Positions 15,296 through 24,190 of a stretch of 25,898 nucleotides of DNA are shown here, in pieces. Under the pieces are notes generated by a model, which did no database searches, was not told where the DNA came from, and saw nothing but the letters and a program-made list of their open reading frames with translations. This DNA is from an uncultured Clostridia bacterium (lineage in GTDB: Bacteria; Bacillota; Clostridia; JAAYHZ01), in the NCBI GenBank assembly GCA_937894465.1, contig CALCRE010000088.1, positions 1-25,898 on the forward strand, given 5' to 3'. The position numbers and the translations under genes are program-made. The stretch's first letter is position 1; each line of letters starts with the position of its first letter.

Positions 15296-17104
15296 ATGAT
15301 GAAAGAAGGTATTCAAATTACTCATTCTGACGGTAAGAGAATCGTAAAAGGAAGGGGCTATTACCAATCAACCACGATTCATGATGTTAGAGAAGTGGTA
15401 AAAGGAGCTGCAAAAAACTTTGGAGACTCCTATGCCTTTCGTTTTAAAGATGAACAGGGCAATATTACAGGAAAAACATTTGTTGATTTTGATACGGATA
15501 TTGATGCCCTAGGAACGGCGTTACATGCAATAGGTTTGAAGAATACCTGTATTGCAATCATCGGTGAGAACCGATACGAGTGGGCAGTCAGTTACTTATC
15601 TGTCATAAATGGCACAGGTGTTGCCGTGCCTTTGGATAAGCATCTTCCGGCAAACGAAGTCAAGTCCTTGATTGAACGCGGTAAAGTAGAAGCGATTTTT
15701 TACAGTCCTGCTTACCAAGCCATGATGGAGGAAGCTCAAGAGGAACTACCAAGCATCAAATACTTTATTTGCATGGAGAAACAAGGAAATAATGATTCTA
15801 AATTTACATCATTGCCTGAGCTCGTAAAGAAAGGCAAGCAATTGTTATCCAAAGGAGACCGATCTTTTATTAATGCTACCATTGACCGTGAAAAAATGTC
15901 CATTTTGTTGTTTACATCCGGCACGACAGCCATGGCAAAAGGGGTTATGCTCTCCCACAAGAATATAGCAAGCAATGTTAACTCTATCACACAAACCATT
16001 CAAATATTCCCGGGTGAAGTTCATCTTTCATTACTCCCTTATCACCACACATTTGAAAACACCATCGGATTGATTCATATGGTTCATGTAGGCGTTTGCA
16101 TCGCTTATTGCGACGGCATCAAACATGTGGCAAAGAACCTACAAGAATACAATGTCAGCCTTTTAGTGGCTGTTCCTGCTATATTTGATGTTATGTTTCG
16201 CAGATTGCAAGAGGGTATTCGTAAGGCCGGGAAAGAAAACCTCGTCAATACCTTAATCAATTTATCAGAATTTTTAAGAAAGATCGGCATCGATCTTCGT
16301 AAAAAATTATTTAAATCCATTCGGGACAAATTTGCACCGGCGTTAAGACTGGCAGTCTCCGGAGCAGCTCCCTTGGATCCTGCCATGACCATCTGGTTTG
16401 AAAAAATCGGGGTGGTTCTTTTGGAAGGTTACGGATTAACCGAAACATCACCGGTGGTTTCCGCCAACAATTTATTTGCATTCAGACCGGGCACCATCGG
16501 CCAACCTTTAGCTGATATCGAGGTTTCCATTGACGCACCGGATGAAAACGGAATGGGTGAAATCATTGTTCGGGGCGATAATGTCATGTTAGGCTATTAC
16601 GAAGATCAGGATGCGACAAATGAAGTGTTTGAAAAAGGTTGGTTCAAAACCGGAGACTTAGGATTTATTGACGACGAAGGATATATTAAAATAACCGGTC
16701 GCGCAAAATCCATGATTGTTTTGGACAACGGTAAAAAAGCCTTTCCAGAAGAATTTGAAGTTTTAATTAATAATATACCGGGAGTCAAGGACTCTTTTGT
16801 GTGGGGCAATATCACACCGGATAAAAATGTGGAAATATGTGCCGAGTTAGTGATTGATCAAGAATACTTTTCCGGTAACATACCTTCGGAACAAGAATTA
16901 GCAAAATCATTTGATCAAGCAATCAAAGAAATTAATAAAACCATACCTCAATACAAGATTATTCGTTATTTCCTCATGACCAAAGACGAATTGATCAAGA
17001 CCACCACATTGAAAATAAAGAGGCGATTTGAGCTTGAAAAGGTGCAAAGTGCCCTTGCTAAATCCAACCTGGATATGCGTAAAGCATCAGGTAAATTTAT
17101 TTAA
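15296..17104 (+). CDS. AMP-forming long-chain acyl-CoA synthetase family protein
   Basis: Adenylating enzyme of the ANL superfamily that would activate a fatty acid or other carboxylate with ATP and couple it to CoA. Motifs in order: the phosphate-binding loop TSGTTAMAKG (about 207-216), HHTFENTIG, GYGLTETSPV, GWFKTGDLGFID and GYIKITGRAKSMIV with the hinge, then a C-terminal TTTLKIKR region. The loop has AMAKG where TGxPKG is usual, so its Pro is missing. About 602 residues is the normal length for bacterial FadD-like proteins. Three consecutive ATG codons (15293, 15296, 15299) follow GAGGA at 15284-15288; 15296 has the best spacing of seven. The frame is open to a GTG at 15257 without a ribosome-binding site. 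It has its own promoter and terminator, so it is monocistronic. The substrate is unknown. Confidence 0.87.
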   Translation: MMKEGIQITHSDGKRIVKGRGYYQSTTIHDVREVVKGAAKNFGDSYAFRFKDEQGNITGKTFVDFDTDIDALGTALHAIGLKNTCIAIIGENRYEWAVSYLSVINGTGVAVPLDKHLPANEVKSLIERGKVEAIFYSPAYQAMMEEAQEELPSIKYFICMEKQGNNDSKFTSLPELVKKGKQLLSKGDRSFINATIDREKMSILLFTSGTTAMAKGVMLSHKNIASNVNSITQTIQIFPGEVHLSLLPYHHTFENTIGLIHMVHVGVCIAYCDGIKHVAKNLQEYNVSLLVAVPAIFDVMFRRLQEGIRKAGKENLVNTLINLSEFLRKIGIDLRKKLFKSIRDKFAPALRLAVSGAAPLDPAMTIWFEKIGVVLLEGYGLTETSPVVSANNLFAFRPGTIGQPLADIEVSIDAPDENGMGEIIVRGDNVMLGYYEDQDATNEVFEKGWFKTGDLGFIDDEGYIKITGRAKSMIVLDNGKKAFPEEFEVLINNIPGVKDSFVWGNITPDKNVEICAELVIDQEYFSGNIPSEQELAKSFDQAIKEINKTIPQYKIIRYFLMTKDELIKTTTLKIKRRFELEKVQSALAKSNLDMRKASGKFI

Positions 17105-17150
17105 ATATGCAAACACACATAAGTTTTTTTCACAAAAAACTCTCCTTCAC

Positions 17151-17183
17151 AAAAGGCTTACACTTCTTGTAAGCCTTTTTTTT
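17151..17183 (+). terminator. Intrinsic terminator, probably bidirectional
   Basis: An 11-base stem (AAAAGGCTTAC, 17151-17161, with GTAAGCCTTTT) encloses a seven-base loop and is followed by an eight-T run on the + strand. It lies 47 bases after the synthetase stop. On the minus strand the stem is followed by CTTTTG, so it may also end the carbohydrate operon, whose last stop is at 17198. Confidence 0.88.
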
Positions 17184-17197
17184 ATGGTTTTTATGTT

Positions 17198-18337
17198 CTA
17201 CAGTTCCATCCACTGTTGTTCTGTATCCGACCGATAGGCTTGTTCCATGACATATTGGATGTAAGCACCGTCTTCAAATGAAGGAACAGCTTGTTTCTTA
17301 TAAAACACACTGTCTAAGAAGCTGTAAAGGCAATGGACATGGGCTCTGACCCAACCGATGGAACCTTTAGAACTGGGAAAATCCCCTCCCGGTTTCGGGT
17401 AACGTTGTACACATTCGATTTTTGTAAATCCTCTTGTTCCGCCATAGGATCCTTCCGGCAATGTGTTGTCATAAAACTCCAGCCAATTCGGGTCCATCAA
17501 ATTGAACCGAATGGCACCTTTGTCTCCGTGTATTTCAAATCGCAATTCATCATTCGTCCCCGTGGCAATTTTAGAAGCTTCCACGGTACCGAGGCTGTTG
17601 TTTTTCATCCTTACGGTCATATACACAGCATCCTCCGCTGCAATATCCAACCACACACCTTTTTTATCCGGTCTTTTGGGATACAACACTTGTGTTTTAG
17701 CCATGACCGATCGGTATTCACCTAACAAGTAATAGATCATATCCAGCACATGAGAACCTAAGTCTAACAATACCCCACCGCCTCCGATATATTTATCTTG
17801 CTTCCATCCGATGGGTTTTACGGGGTCTACAGATCCTGAGTGCAAATAGCATGCTCGAAAAGTCAGAATATTTCCTAATCGCCCTTCTTGAATCAATTCC
17901 TTGGCTTTTAATGTTGCAGGAAAAAATCGATTTTGAAGAACTACTTGGCAAACAGAACCTTTTTCTTTGTTTTCCTTCATGGTTCCTAGGATTTCCTGTG
18001 CTTGGGCATAATTTACTGCTAAAGGCTTGTCACAATAAATGTGTTTACCGGCCTTTAATGCTTTAATAATTACATCCTTATGATAAATATTGGGTGTGCA
18101 AACATTGATAATTTGTATGTCCTCACGATTTATGATTTCATCCGGGTTTGTTGTGGCAAATTCAAAATCCAATGGTTCCTTTGCCTTTTGTGCCGTAGAA
18201 ACGGATGAGGTACACACACCGGTTAAATTTGTTTTCCATGGCAAATCGCCATAGTACAAGGGGATGGTTTTGTATCCGTAAGCATGCATTTTCCCCATGA
18301 AACCAAACCCGATCATACCGATATTATAAACTTCCAT
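17198..18337 (-). CDS. Gfo/Idh/MocA family oxidoreductase (canonical active site)
   Basis: NAD(P)-dependent dehydrogenase that oxidises or reduces a sugar or cyclitol hydroxyl. The Rossmann motif GMIGFGFMGKMHAYGY is at 7-22; the catalytic Lys lies in the EKP-equivalent CDKP (K104), and the second-domain motif GGGVLLDLGSHVLDM supplies D192 and H196. All three catalytic-type residues are present. I start at the ATG at 18337, seven bases after AGGAGGAG; a GTG six codons upstream lies within that site. The length of 379 is normal. It is the last gene of the carbohydrate operon, 32 bases after the LacI-type regulator. The substrate cannot be read from the sequence; the neighbours suggest an amino sugar or inositol-like ring. 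Confidence 0.86.
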   Translation of the reverse strand: MEVYNIGMIGFGFMGKMHAYGYKTIPLYYGDLPWKTNLTGVCTSSVSTAQKAKEPLDFEFATTNPDEIINREDIQIINVCTPNIYHKDVIIKALKAGKHIYCDKPLAVNYAQAQEILGTMKENKEKGSVCQVVLQNRFFPATLKAKELIQEGRLGNILTFRACYLHSGSVDPVKPIGWKQDKYIGGGGVLLDLGSHVLDMIYYLLGEYRSVMAKTQVLYPKRPDKKGVWLDIAAEDAVYMTVRMKNNSLGTVEASKIATGTNDELRFEIHGDKGAIRFNLMDPNWLEFYDNTLPEGSYGGTRGFTKIECVQRYPKPGGDFPSSKGSIGWVRAHVHCLYSFLDSVFYKKQAVPSFEDGAYIQYVMEQAYRSDTEQQWMEL

Positions 18338-18369
18338 GAAATGACTCCTCCTCACTTACCAACGTCCCG

Positions 18370-19455
18370 TTAATCTCCCATAAAATACGGGTTGACAATC
18401 CGGTCGTTGATGATCATATTTTCTTTTAATATGATGTCACATCTTACAAACATGCGATCATATTTAGGTTGTTTTGCGTAAACCAAGTATTCACACAGCA
18501 TCCGAAGGGCAAAATATCCTTGAGAGAAAGCATCTTGGCTGATAACTGCATGAATGGATCCGTCTGCTAAATGCTCCTTCACATCACTGTTAATTTCAAA
18601 ACCGATGTATTTGATGAAATCTACATCACCTTTTTGTTTTAATAAAGCTACACCTTCTGATACAGTTGCACCATCAATATTGCAGATACAATCAAAGGAA
18701 CGAATATCCACATCCCCACCATAGAAGGCCTCAAGAACCGTCTTTTGATTCCTTTCGGTGATATGAATATCCGGGTAGGATTCGTGCATCTTGTCCATAA
18801 AGCCCTTTTTTCTTAAGAAGTAACCGGAGGAAGAATAATTCGCTGTGTACAGCAATACTCTACCTTGACCGGATAATAACCCTCCGGTCAATTGAGCTGC
18901 AACCCTTCCGGATTGATATGTATCCGGACCGATATGAAAGATTCTTTGACTATCCTCCCGATCATCGTTCAATGTAACCACAGGGATTCCCTTTTTGTTG
19001 AGAAAATTTACATCCTCCACAAGAAAGGGATGATTCACCGGAACAAGAATAAAGGCATTTTTATGATCTTCATTCATTTGAATCAATGTGCTTCGGTACA
19101 TTGCAATGTATTCTTCATCGGTAAATCCGCTTGTCATATGAAAATACTCAATCTGAGGGTTAATGCCAAAAGCCTCCATCTCCTTTGCAGCCACCCGGAT
19201 TCCTCTAGCTGCATGATCCCAGAAAAAGGTCGGTTCCCTTCGTAACAAGACCCCGATCTTTAGTCGCTTCCTCTTCATGGACAAGCTTCTACCGATAATA
19301 TCCGGTTTGTAGTCATACTCTTTGGCAATATCTAAAATCTTTTGTCTTGTTTTTTCGCTGATACCCGAACGATTGTGCATAGCCCGATCCACAGTTCCAA
19401 TCGTCACACCGGCAATTCTAGCAATATCGTTAAGAGTGATCTTTCCTTTTTCCAT
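18370..19455 (-). CDS. LacI family transcriptional regulator
   Basis: DNA-binding regulator of sugar metabolism. The N-terminal helix-turn-helix ITLNDIARIAGVTIGTVDRA (about 6-25) is followed by the hinge region; the rest is a periplasmic-binding-protein-like sensor with IGVLLRREPTFFWDHAARGI at its start and HIGPDTYQSGRVAAQL in the middle. The form VDRAMHNRSG replaces the common VSRxLNxxxx, as in the subgroup that senses inositol-like or uncommon sugars; it probably responds to the ligand imported by the neighbouring binding protein. The length is 361, slightly above average. The ATG has a GGGCAGG-type site, 16 bases after the upstream gene's stop. Being inside the operon, it likely controls it autogenously; I could not assign an operator with confidence. 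Confidence 0.9.
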   Translation of the reverse strand: MEKGKITLNDIARIAGVTIGTVDRAMHNRSGISEKTRQKILDIAKEYDYKPDIIGRSLSMKRKRLKIGVLLRREPTFFWDHAARGIRVAAKEMEAFGINPQIEYFHMTSGFTDEEYIAMYRSTLIQMNEDHKNAFILVPVNHPFLVEDVNFLNKKGIPVVTLNDDREDSQRIFHIGPDTYQSGRVAAQLTGGLLSGQGRVLLYTANYSSSGYFLRKKGFMDKMHESYPDIHITERNQKTVLEAFYGGDVDIRSFDCICNIDGATVSEGVALLKQKGDVDFIKYIGFEINSDVKEHLADGSIHAVISQDAFSQGYFALRMLCEYLVYAKQPKYDRMFVRCDIILKENMIINDRIVNPYFMGD

Positions 19456-19471
19456 ACCTGCCCTTTCTAAA

Positions 19472-20674
19472 TTAGTATTTTGGATTACCGAAATCCGGTA
19501 TCATAAGCAACTCACCGTTTCTCTTGGCAGACTCATGTGCAATAATACCGGGAATGGTATAGCGTGCAGCCATCCATGCATTATTACAAGGCATTGTACG
19601 ATGATAACATGCCTGAATAAATTCATGAATCAAAAAATTGTGCGACATAAAATGACCGGAGTTCATTTTTTTAAACGAATCAGGCAAGCTGTCCACCGGT
19701 TGAATTTTAGCAAAATTCACCGGCTTCTCATCTACTACGGCATTTTCACCATCTGTATTGTTTATGGCATGAGGTTTGCATTCCAATAAGTCATCCAAAA
19801 CAATTCTCTCTGATTGCTGTTTTGTCATCCACGAACAACCCTTTTTAGAGCTTTCTGTACTCTTGTTTTCAAAAGAACCCTCGGTTCCGAAAACGCTCAT
19901 CCTTACCGTTCCGGGGTATCCGATTCTTCTGAATTCATTCACCCTCACAGCTGATCCGTCAGATGCGGAAAAAAGGGCGGATTCATTGCTAAAAGAATTA
20001 TCCCATTCGTTTTTGCCTTCTCCATACAAATCATATCCATCCTTGTTCCTATCCGAAAAACCTTGGCAGGAAACTTTGGTTAAATAGGCTCCGGTCATGG
20101 AAACAAAACAACTGACCGAATGGGTGGGATAGTGCATGGGAGGCCCTCCGGCCGTCCATTTCCAATTGTCACCGCCCCGCCTTTTCATGACGTCGTACAA
20201 ACCGTGATCCCAATCGTGATAATACTCACATTCCGTATATACCACATCGCCAAAGGCACCTTCTTGGTACTTGTTTCTGCAATAAATCACATCCGGATAG
20301 TAATAGCTGGTCTCCCCCATCATATAGATGTTGCCGGTCTTCTCAACCGCTTCCACAATATCTTTTATTTCATCCAATGTAATTCCCATGGGAACAGCTG
20401 AATACACATGTTTCCCATTGAGTAACGCTTGTTTGGCCTGTGGGCCATGAAGCCAGTTTTGTGTGAAAAGCGCAACTGCATCCACATCGGTTTCCAACAA
20501 ATGGTCCAAGGATCCACTAAAGTTTTCAATGCCGGTTTCTGCACCTCTTTGCTTTACTTTTTCCGGATCCAAATCGCATAATACAATCTTCTCCACATCA
20601 GGATGTGCTTTGAACAAGTTGATAAAGGAGCGAGAAAAGCTACCGCAACCCACCACACCAATTTTTACACCCAT
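19472..20674 (-). CDS. Gfo/Idh/MocA-fold protein, GH109-like (possible NAD-dependent glycosidase)
   Basis: 400-residue cytoplasmic protein with a Gfo/Idh/MocA fold but not a normal dehydrogenase site. The NAD-binding motif IGVVGCGSFSRSF is at the N-terminus. Where dehydrogenases have EKP, this reads SAVPMG (93-97), without the catalytic Lys. The next block MMGETSYYYPDVIYCRNKYQEGAFGDVVYTE (split here only by eye) follows the MMxExxxY...G.FG pattern of glycoside hydrolase family 109, and HYPTHS (H181, H185) resembles the (Y)PTHG motif there, where NAD works catalytically and is not consumed. The likely role is therefore redox-neutral cleavage of a glycoside by an oxidation-elimination route; this is inference from remembered motifs, and a dehydrogenase is the alternative. 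The ATG has AAGGAGG six bases upstream. It sits between the aminotransferase (11 bases) and the regulator. Confidence 0.72.
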   Translation of the reverse strand: MGVKIGVVGCGSFSRSFINLFKAHPDVEKIVLCDLDPEKVKQRGAETGIENFSGSLDHLLETDVDAVALFTQNWLHGPQAKQALLNGKHVYSAVPMGITLDEIKDIVEAVEKTGNIYMMGETSYYYPDVIYCRNKYQEGAFGDVVYTECEYYHDWDHGLYDVMKRRGGDNWKWTAGGPPMHYPTHSVSCFVSMTGAYLTKVSCQGFSDRNKDGYDLYGEGKNEWDNSFSNESALFSASDGSAVRVNEFRRIGYPGTVRMSVFGTEGSFENKSTESSKKGCSWMTKQQSERIVLDDLLECKPHAINNTDGENAVVDEKPVNFAKIQPVDSLPDSFKKMNSGHFMSHNFLIHEFIQACYHRTMPCNNAWMAARYTIPGIIAHESAKRNGELLMIPDFGNPKY

Positions 20675-20685
20675 TTAGAACCTCC

Positions 20686-22230
20686 TTATTTTAAGGATTG
20701 AATCCCCTTTTCCATGTAAGCAATCAAAAAATCTACAGTTTCTTTTGTGGATATCACCGGCAACTTGGTCAATGCAGTAGGAGGACAAGACGCCTTATAG
20801 GTTTGAGCACTGATGTCAATACACCTGCTTTTTAAATAGTCCGTAAAAGCAACCGTATCATCTATATGGTGAAAGGTAACACCTTGTAGCAATCCCAAAC
20901 CTTCAATACTTTTTATATACTCAGGATACTTTTTTGCCAAAGACTTTAATTGATCCTCATAATATTGACCGATTTGTTCGAGATGCTCTCCGTTTTCTTC
21001 TACAAATGCCATGGTAATCAAATAGGCTAAAGCGGTTAATTCTTCTTGCCCGCTTGTAACTAATGCACCGAATTGATTCAATGAATCCATGGTGGCTGTG
21101 GTAATGATTCTAGAACCTGCGAATTGCCCCCCCGGAAAACCCTTTCCGATCACGACAAAATCCGGTTTCAAATCATACAATCGGAACAAGTACATCCCTT
21201 TGTACCACATACAAGATTGAATTTCATCCACCATCACCGGTGTGTCATATTCCTCACATAAAGAATACACTTGCTGTAAATATTCTTTTTTCAACTGAAT
21301 GGCACCATAATTCATTAAAATGATTTCATGCAAAAACCCCGCCGTTTTGTAAGGTGGTTGATTATATACTTCCATCTTGTTTTTAAAGTCATCTAAATCA
21401 TTGATATTCACCGGACACACCTTCATCAAGCCTGCTTTTTCAATTCTTTGGGATAGTTCCGGCCACATATCACGGAATATTTGAGTTAACATGATGGTGC
21501 CATGATAGTTTGCAACACCGCCCCCTTCATAATCACCCATGACAAAAAACACCGGTATACGATCTTGGTATTTGGGATTTTCATAGGTTTTGTCCAACCG
21601 ATAAAACCTTGCCAGCATCATCTTAACACCGGCTTCCGCAGCCAAGCTTCCGGTTTGCATGTTGATCACCCTGTTTAACACTTTATCCTCTTTGCTCTGG
21701 ATGATATGATTCAAACCCTCATGATCCCCTTGATCCAAACCATTGATGGTGCGAATCAATTCGGTTTCATGAAAACGCGTAATACTGCCTCTTGTGTTAT
21801 TATGGGTTGCATTATTAATCCCCAAACGATATGCTCTCTCCAGTAACCTGTATCCTGGGAAATTATGGCCTAAAGGTGCATGGTAATGCTCGCTCTTAGA
21901 AATGAGATGAAGCTTTCCGTCTTCCCCTAATCGAAGCGTACCCAATCCTCCCACCGGTGCTTCTTGGATATTGGAAGCTTTGATGTATGCATCCGTAGAG
22001 GCACCTGCTCGAGGGTTTTTCATTTCCGGAATCACCCTGGTACCGACCTTCTCTAATAACTTCATGTTTTTTTGTAAAAATTGATCCGGTAGAAAATCAA
22101 TTCTTTCATCAAGCAATCTGTCGATTTCCTTTTCAGACAATTCCCCAAAAAACAAAGCACCGTTTTTTAAACTATTTGAATATGCATCTCCCAATAAATC
22201 CCTCAATGACTTTTTTATTGACTTTATCAT
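20686..22230 (-). CDS. Class III PLP-dependent aminotransferase
   Basis: Fold-type I aminotransferase that would move an amino group between a keto-sugar or other carbonyl and an amino donor, or act as an aminomutase. Visible residues: TGSLAAEA (193-200, cofactor phosphate region), NYHG (241-244), VDEIQ with D335 contacting the PLP nitrogen, and GKGFPGGQ with the Schiff-base Lys K363. About 90-100 residues precede the usual start of the fold, and the total of 514 is long for class III (about 420-460), so the N-terminal extension is distinctive. No signal peptide. The ATG is preceded by GGTGAA nine bases upstream. The stop lies 11 bases before the GH109-like gene, so both share a transcript. 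The substrate is unknown; an amino sugar or aminocyclitol would fit the neighbours. Confidence 0.82.
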   Translation of the reverse strand: MIKSIKKSLRDLLGDAYSNSLKNGALFFGELSEKEIDRLLDERIDFLPDQFLQKNMKLLEKVGTRVIPEMKNPRAGASTDAYIKASNIQEAPVGGLGTLRLGEDGKLHLISKSEHYHAPLGHNFPGYRLLERAYRLGINNATHNNTRGSITRFHETELIRTINGLDQGDHEGLNHIIQSKEDKVLNRVINMQTGSLAAEAGVKMMLARFYRLDKTYENPKYQDRIPVFFVMGDYEGGGVANYHGTIMLTQIFRDMWPELSQRIEKAGLMKVCPVNINDLDDFKNKMEVYNQPPYKTAGFLHEIILMNYGAIQLKKEYLQQVYSLCEEYDTPVMVDEIQSCMWYKGMYLFRLYDLKPDFVVIGKGFPGGQFAGSRIITTATMDSLNQFGALVTSGQEELTALAYLITMAFVEENGEHLEQIGQYYEDQLKSLAKKYPEYIKSIEGLGLLQGVTFHHIDDTVAFTDYLKSRCIDISAQTYKASCPPTALTKLPVISTKETVDFLIAYMEKGIQSLK

Positions 22231-22260
22231 CCTTTTTTATTCACCTTTTCCTTGTATATG

Positions 22261-22289
22261 TGACGGGCATAATTCAGTTATGCCCGTCA
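22261..22289 (-). ncRNA. Intercistronic stem-loop after the binding-protein gene
   Basis: A perfect 12-base inverted repeat (22261-22272 with 22278-22289) with a five-base loop lies 41 bases after the solute-binding-protein stop and 30 bases before the aminotransferase start. No T run follows on the minus strand, so it is more likely an mRNA-stabilising or attenuating hairpin than a full terminator. Such hairpins commonly follow binding-protein genes and raise their level over downstream genes. Marked as an RNA structure, not a separate gene. Confidence 0.65.
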
Positions 22290-22330
22290 TCTTAAAATCC
22301 TTCACTTTCTAATTATATATCATCGCCCGG

Positions 22331-24076
22331 TTATTTCAAAAATAATCCCATCTCATCACTGTTGAAGATTTCAACAAGTTTATCCAAACCATTGCTGTAC
22401 AATCTCTCCAGATAGGAGGACCATTCATTATGAATCTCAGCAATTTGCCCTTCATGTGCATTGTTCCAAAATTCGCTACGAACAGCGGACAAACTGTCTT
22501 TCACCTCTTGGTTTGTTTTATCATACTTCTCATATAGTTCTTGTGTAAAGTACATCCTGTCTACATACTTGTAAGGCTCAACATCATATTTGCCCCACCC
22601 ATTTTCCTCTTGATAGAAATGCCAAGTGTAATAGTACGAGCTAAACAAAGACCATATGGACATATCCATCAAAAACTTATTGGATGCAAAAATATTCACC
22701 GGTGCACCTGATGCATATTCTGCCGGTAATTGGTCTGCCGGTGTAGATAAGATACTGCTTTTACCCGGTTCTCCCAACCATTTGTAATGAATGCCTTCAA
22801 TGCCGTACCAATAACGTAAATAGGCATCTTTGTCAAAATGGGTGTACTCCATCATTTGCAGTATCCTAGCCAATTTATCATCGGTGACTTCCTTTCCGAT
22901 CTTCCAAGTGCCCCAACCTCCACCTCTATAGGGAGTTGGGGAATATCTTGTATTACCGCCATACCCCGCAGGTCCGGTAAATCCCGGGAAAATAACAAAC
23001 GTCGCATCCGGATCTTCTTTCAACACTGACCCGGGTGCCAATGACATGGAAAAGTCCGGTTTGTACTCAGCCAAAACGTCTTGGGAAGACAGTTCATAAT
23101 ATCCGTGTTTTCTACTAGCCCAAGCTGCATAAAGCTCATTGAGCCAAGTATCAGCTCCAGGTAATTTTCGGATGTACCCTTTTTCCAAGGCATCGGTTTC
23201 CCAAATTAAGAAATCACGATATCCTTCATAGGCATAATATGGTACTACGTCCCCGGTTAGGTTATCTTTATACAGGGAATTACCATCGATATGTATACCA
23301 AATGTTGCAAGAGTCAAGCGGTTCCATGTATGAATTCCGAGACTGATACCAAAATAGGTATCATCTTCTCCATTACCATCCGGATCATCCTCCGTGAAGC
23401 TTTTGTTTATATCCAAAAACTCATCATAAGTAAACATTCTATTTGAGAAATAGACAGCATTTTCAAAATTTCCATATTGATTGAATACATCGGGAGTTTT
23501 GAATGGAGTCAAATCGTCTAATGTATACCCGATGTTTTCTAACCAATCAAGACGGATGGCATGATTAGAGTAATAGAACTTACTCAAAGCAGATGCCATG
23601 GTAATCCCGTAATACTCATTTTCAGTGTCCGGAACCGCATTAAATTTCAACCCGATGGGATACTCCTCAATAATTTCATAATATCCCGGCAGATAGGTTT
23701 TGATCATATTCATATTGATGGTTCTGGTCAGTCCCTGTTCATACAACTCAATAGGATCTTTCGGATAAAAACCCATGTCCGGGACATTTCCGGCCGATAT
23801 CATGAGTGTTAATTCTTCTGCATTGTCATAATCCGTGTTCCATACCTTCAAATCAACATTGAACTTTTCTTCCAGCTCCAATTCATCCCATCTGCCTTCT
23901 TCGTAATTCTTGGTATATTGTACCAACCAAGAAATTTCAAAGAACTCTTCAAAAGGATTTACCTCCGGTGCCATAGTGGTCACATCACCGGATGTTTTTT
24001 CCCCCTCATTCTTTGCACATGCCATAAAAGATAACAGCATCGCTACAACCAATAAAAGACACATTAGCTTTTTCAT
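22331..24076 (-). CDS. Extracellular solute-binding lipoprotein of a sugar ABC importer (LplA type)
   Basis: Binding component of an ABC importer for a sugar or oligosaccharide. The N-terminus MKKLMCLLLVVAMLLSFMAC is a lipoprotein signal with the lipid-modified Cys at 20; the Ser/Gly/Glu-rich linker follows, then a long family 1-type binding protein with GNVPDMGFYPKDPIELYEQG and EDDPDGNGEDDTYFG, the latter resembling a calcium-binding loop. The length of 581 is usual for the large LplA-like proteins of Clostridia and Paenibacillus. No permease or ATPase gene lies next to it here, which is unusual. The 114-base upstream gap to the kinase holds only a weak GAAGTG-type ribosome-binding site and an imperfect hairpin near 24126-24148 (GAAGGCT with AGCCCTTT, one bulge). 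A stem-loop follows the gene. Confidence 0.87.
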   Translation of the reverse strand: MKKLMCLLLVVAMLLSFMACAKNEGEKTSGDVTTMAPEVNPFEEFFEISWLVQYTKNYEEGRWDELELEEKFNVDLKVWNTDYDNAEELTLMISAGNVPDMGFYPKDPIELYEQGLTRTINMNMIKTYLPGYYEIIEEYPIGLKFNAVPDTENEYYGITMASALSKFYYSNHAIRLDWLENIGYTLDDLTPFKTPDVFNQYGNFENAVYFSNRMFTYDEFLDINKSFTEDDPDGNGEDDTYFGISLGIHTWNRLTLATFGIHIDGNSLYKDNLTGDVVPYYAYEGYRDFLIWETDALEKGYIRKLPGADTWLNELYAAWASRKHGYYELSSQDVLAEYKPDFSMSLAPGSVLKEDPDATFVIFPGFTGPAGYGGNTRYSPTPYRGGGWGTWKIGKEVTDDKLARILQMMEYTHFDKDAYLRYWYGIEGIHYKWLGEPGKSSILSTPADQLPAEYASGAPVNIFASNKFLMDMSIWSLFSSYYYTWHFYQEENGWGKYDVEPYKYVDRMYFTQELYEKYDKTNQEVKDSLSAVRSEFWNNAHEGQIAEIHNEWSSYLERLYSNGLDKLVEIFNSDEMGLFLK

Positions 24077-24190
24077 TTTATATACACTTCATTAATATTT
24101 TTACAAATTACCAATTCACATATTAAAGGGCTATTTGTTGAAAGCCTTCGATTGCATGTCTATAACCCGACAAGATAGAAGTTTTACTTA

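Noticed and set aside
17333..17725. 130-codon + strand open frame
   Set aside because: Antisense shadow of the Gfo/Idh dehydrogenase gene with no domain or start signal.
19322..19789. 155-codon + strand open frame
   Set aside because: It lies antisense to the LacI-type and GH109-like genes, both of which have strong protein motifs; it has none.
24126..24148. Imperfect hairpin between the kinase and the binding-protein gene
   Set aside because: The stem has a bulge and the T run is only three bases, so it is too weak to list as a terminator.
24157..24174. CGGGTTAT shared by the leader of the binding-protein gene and the operon leader near 25866
   Set aside because: An eight-base match in two AT-rich leaders without symmetry is not enough to call an operator.
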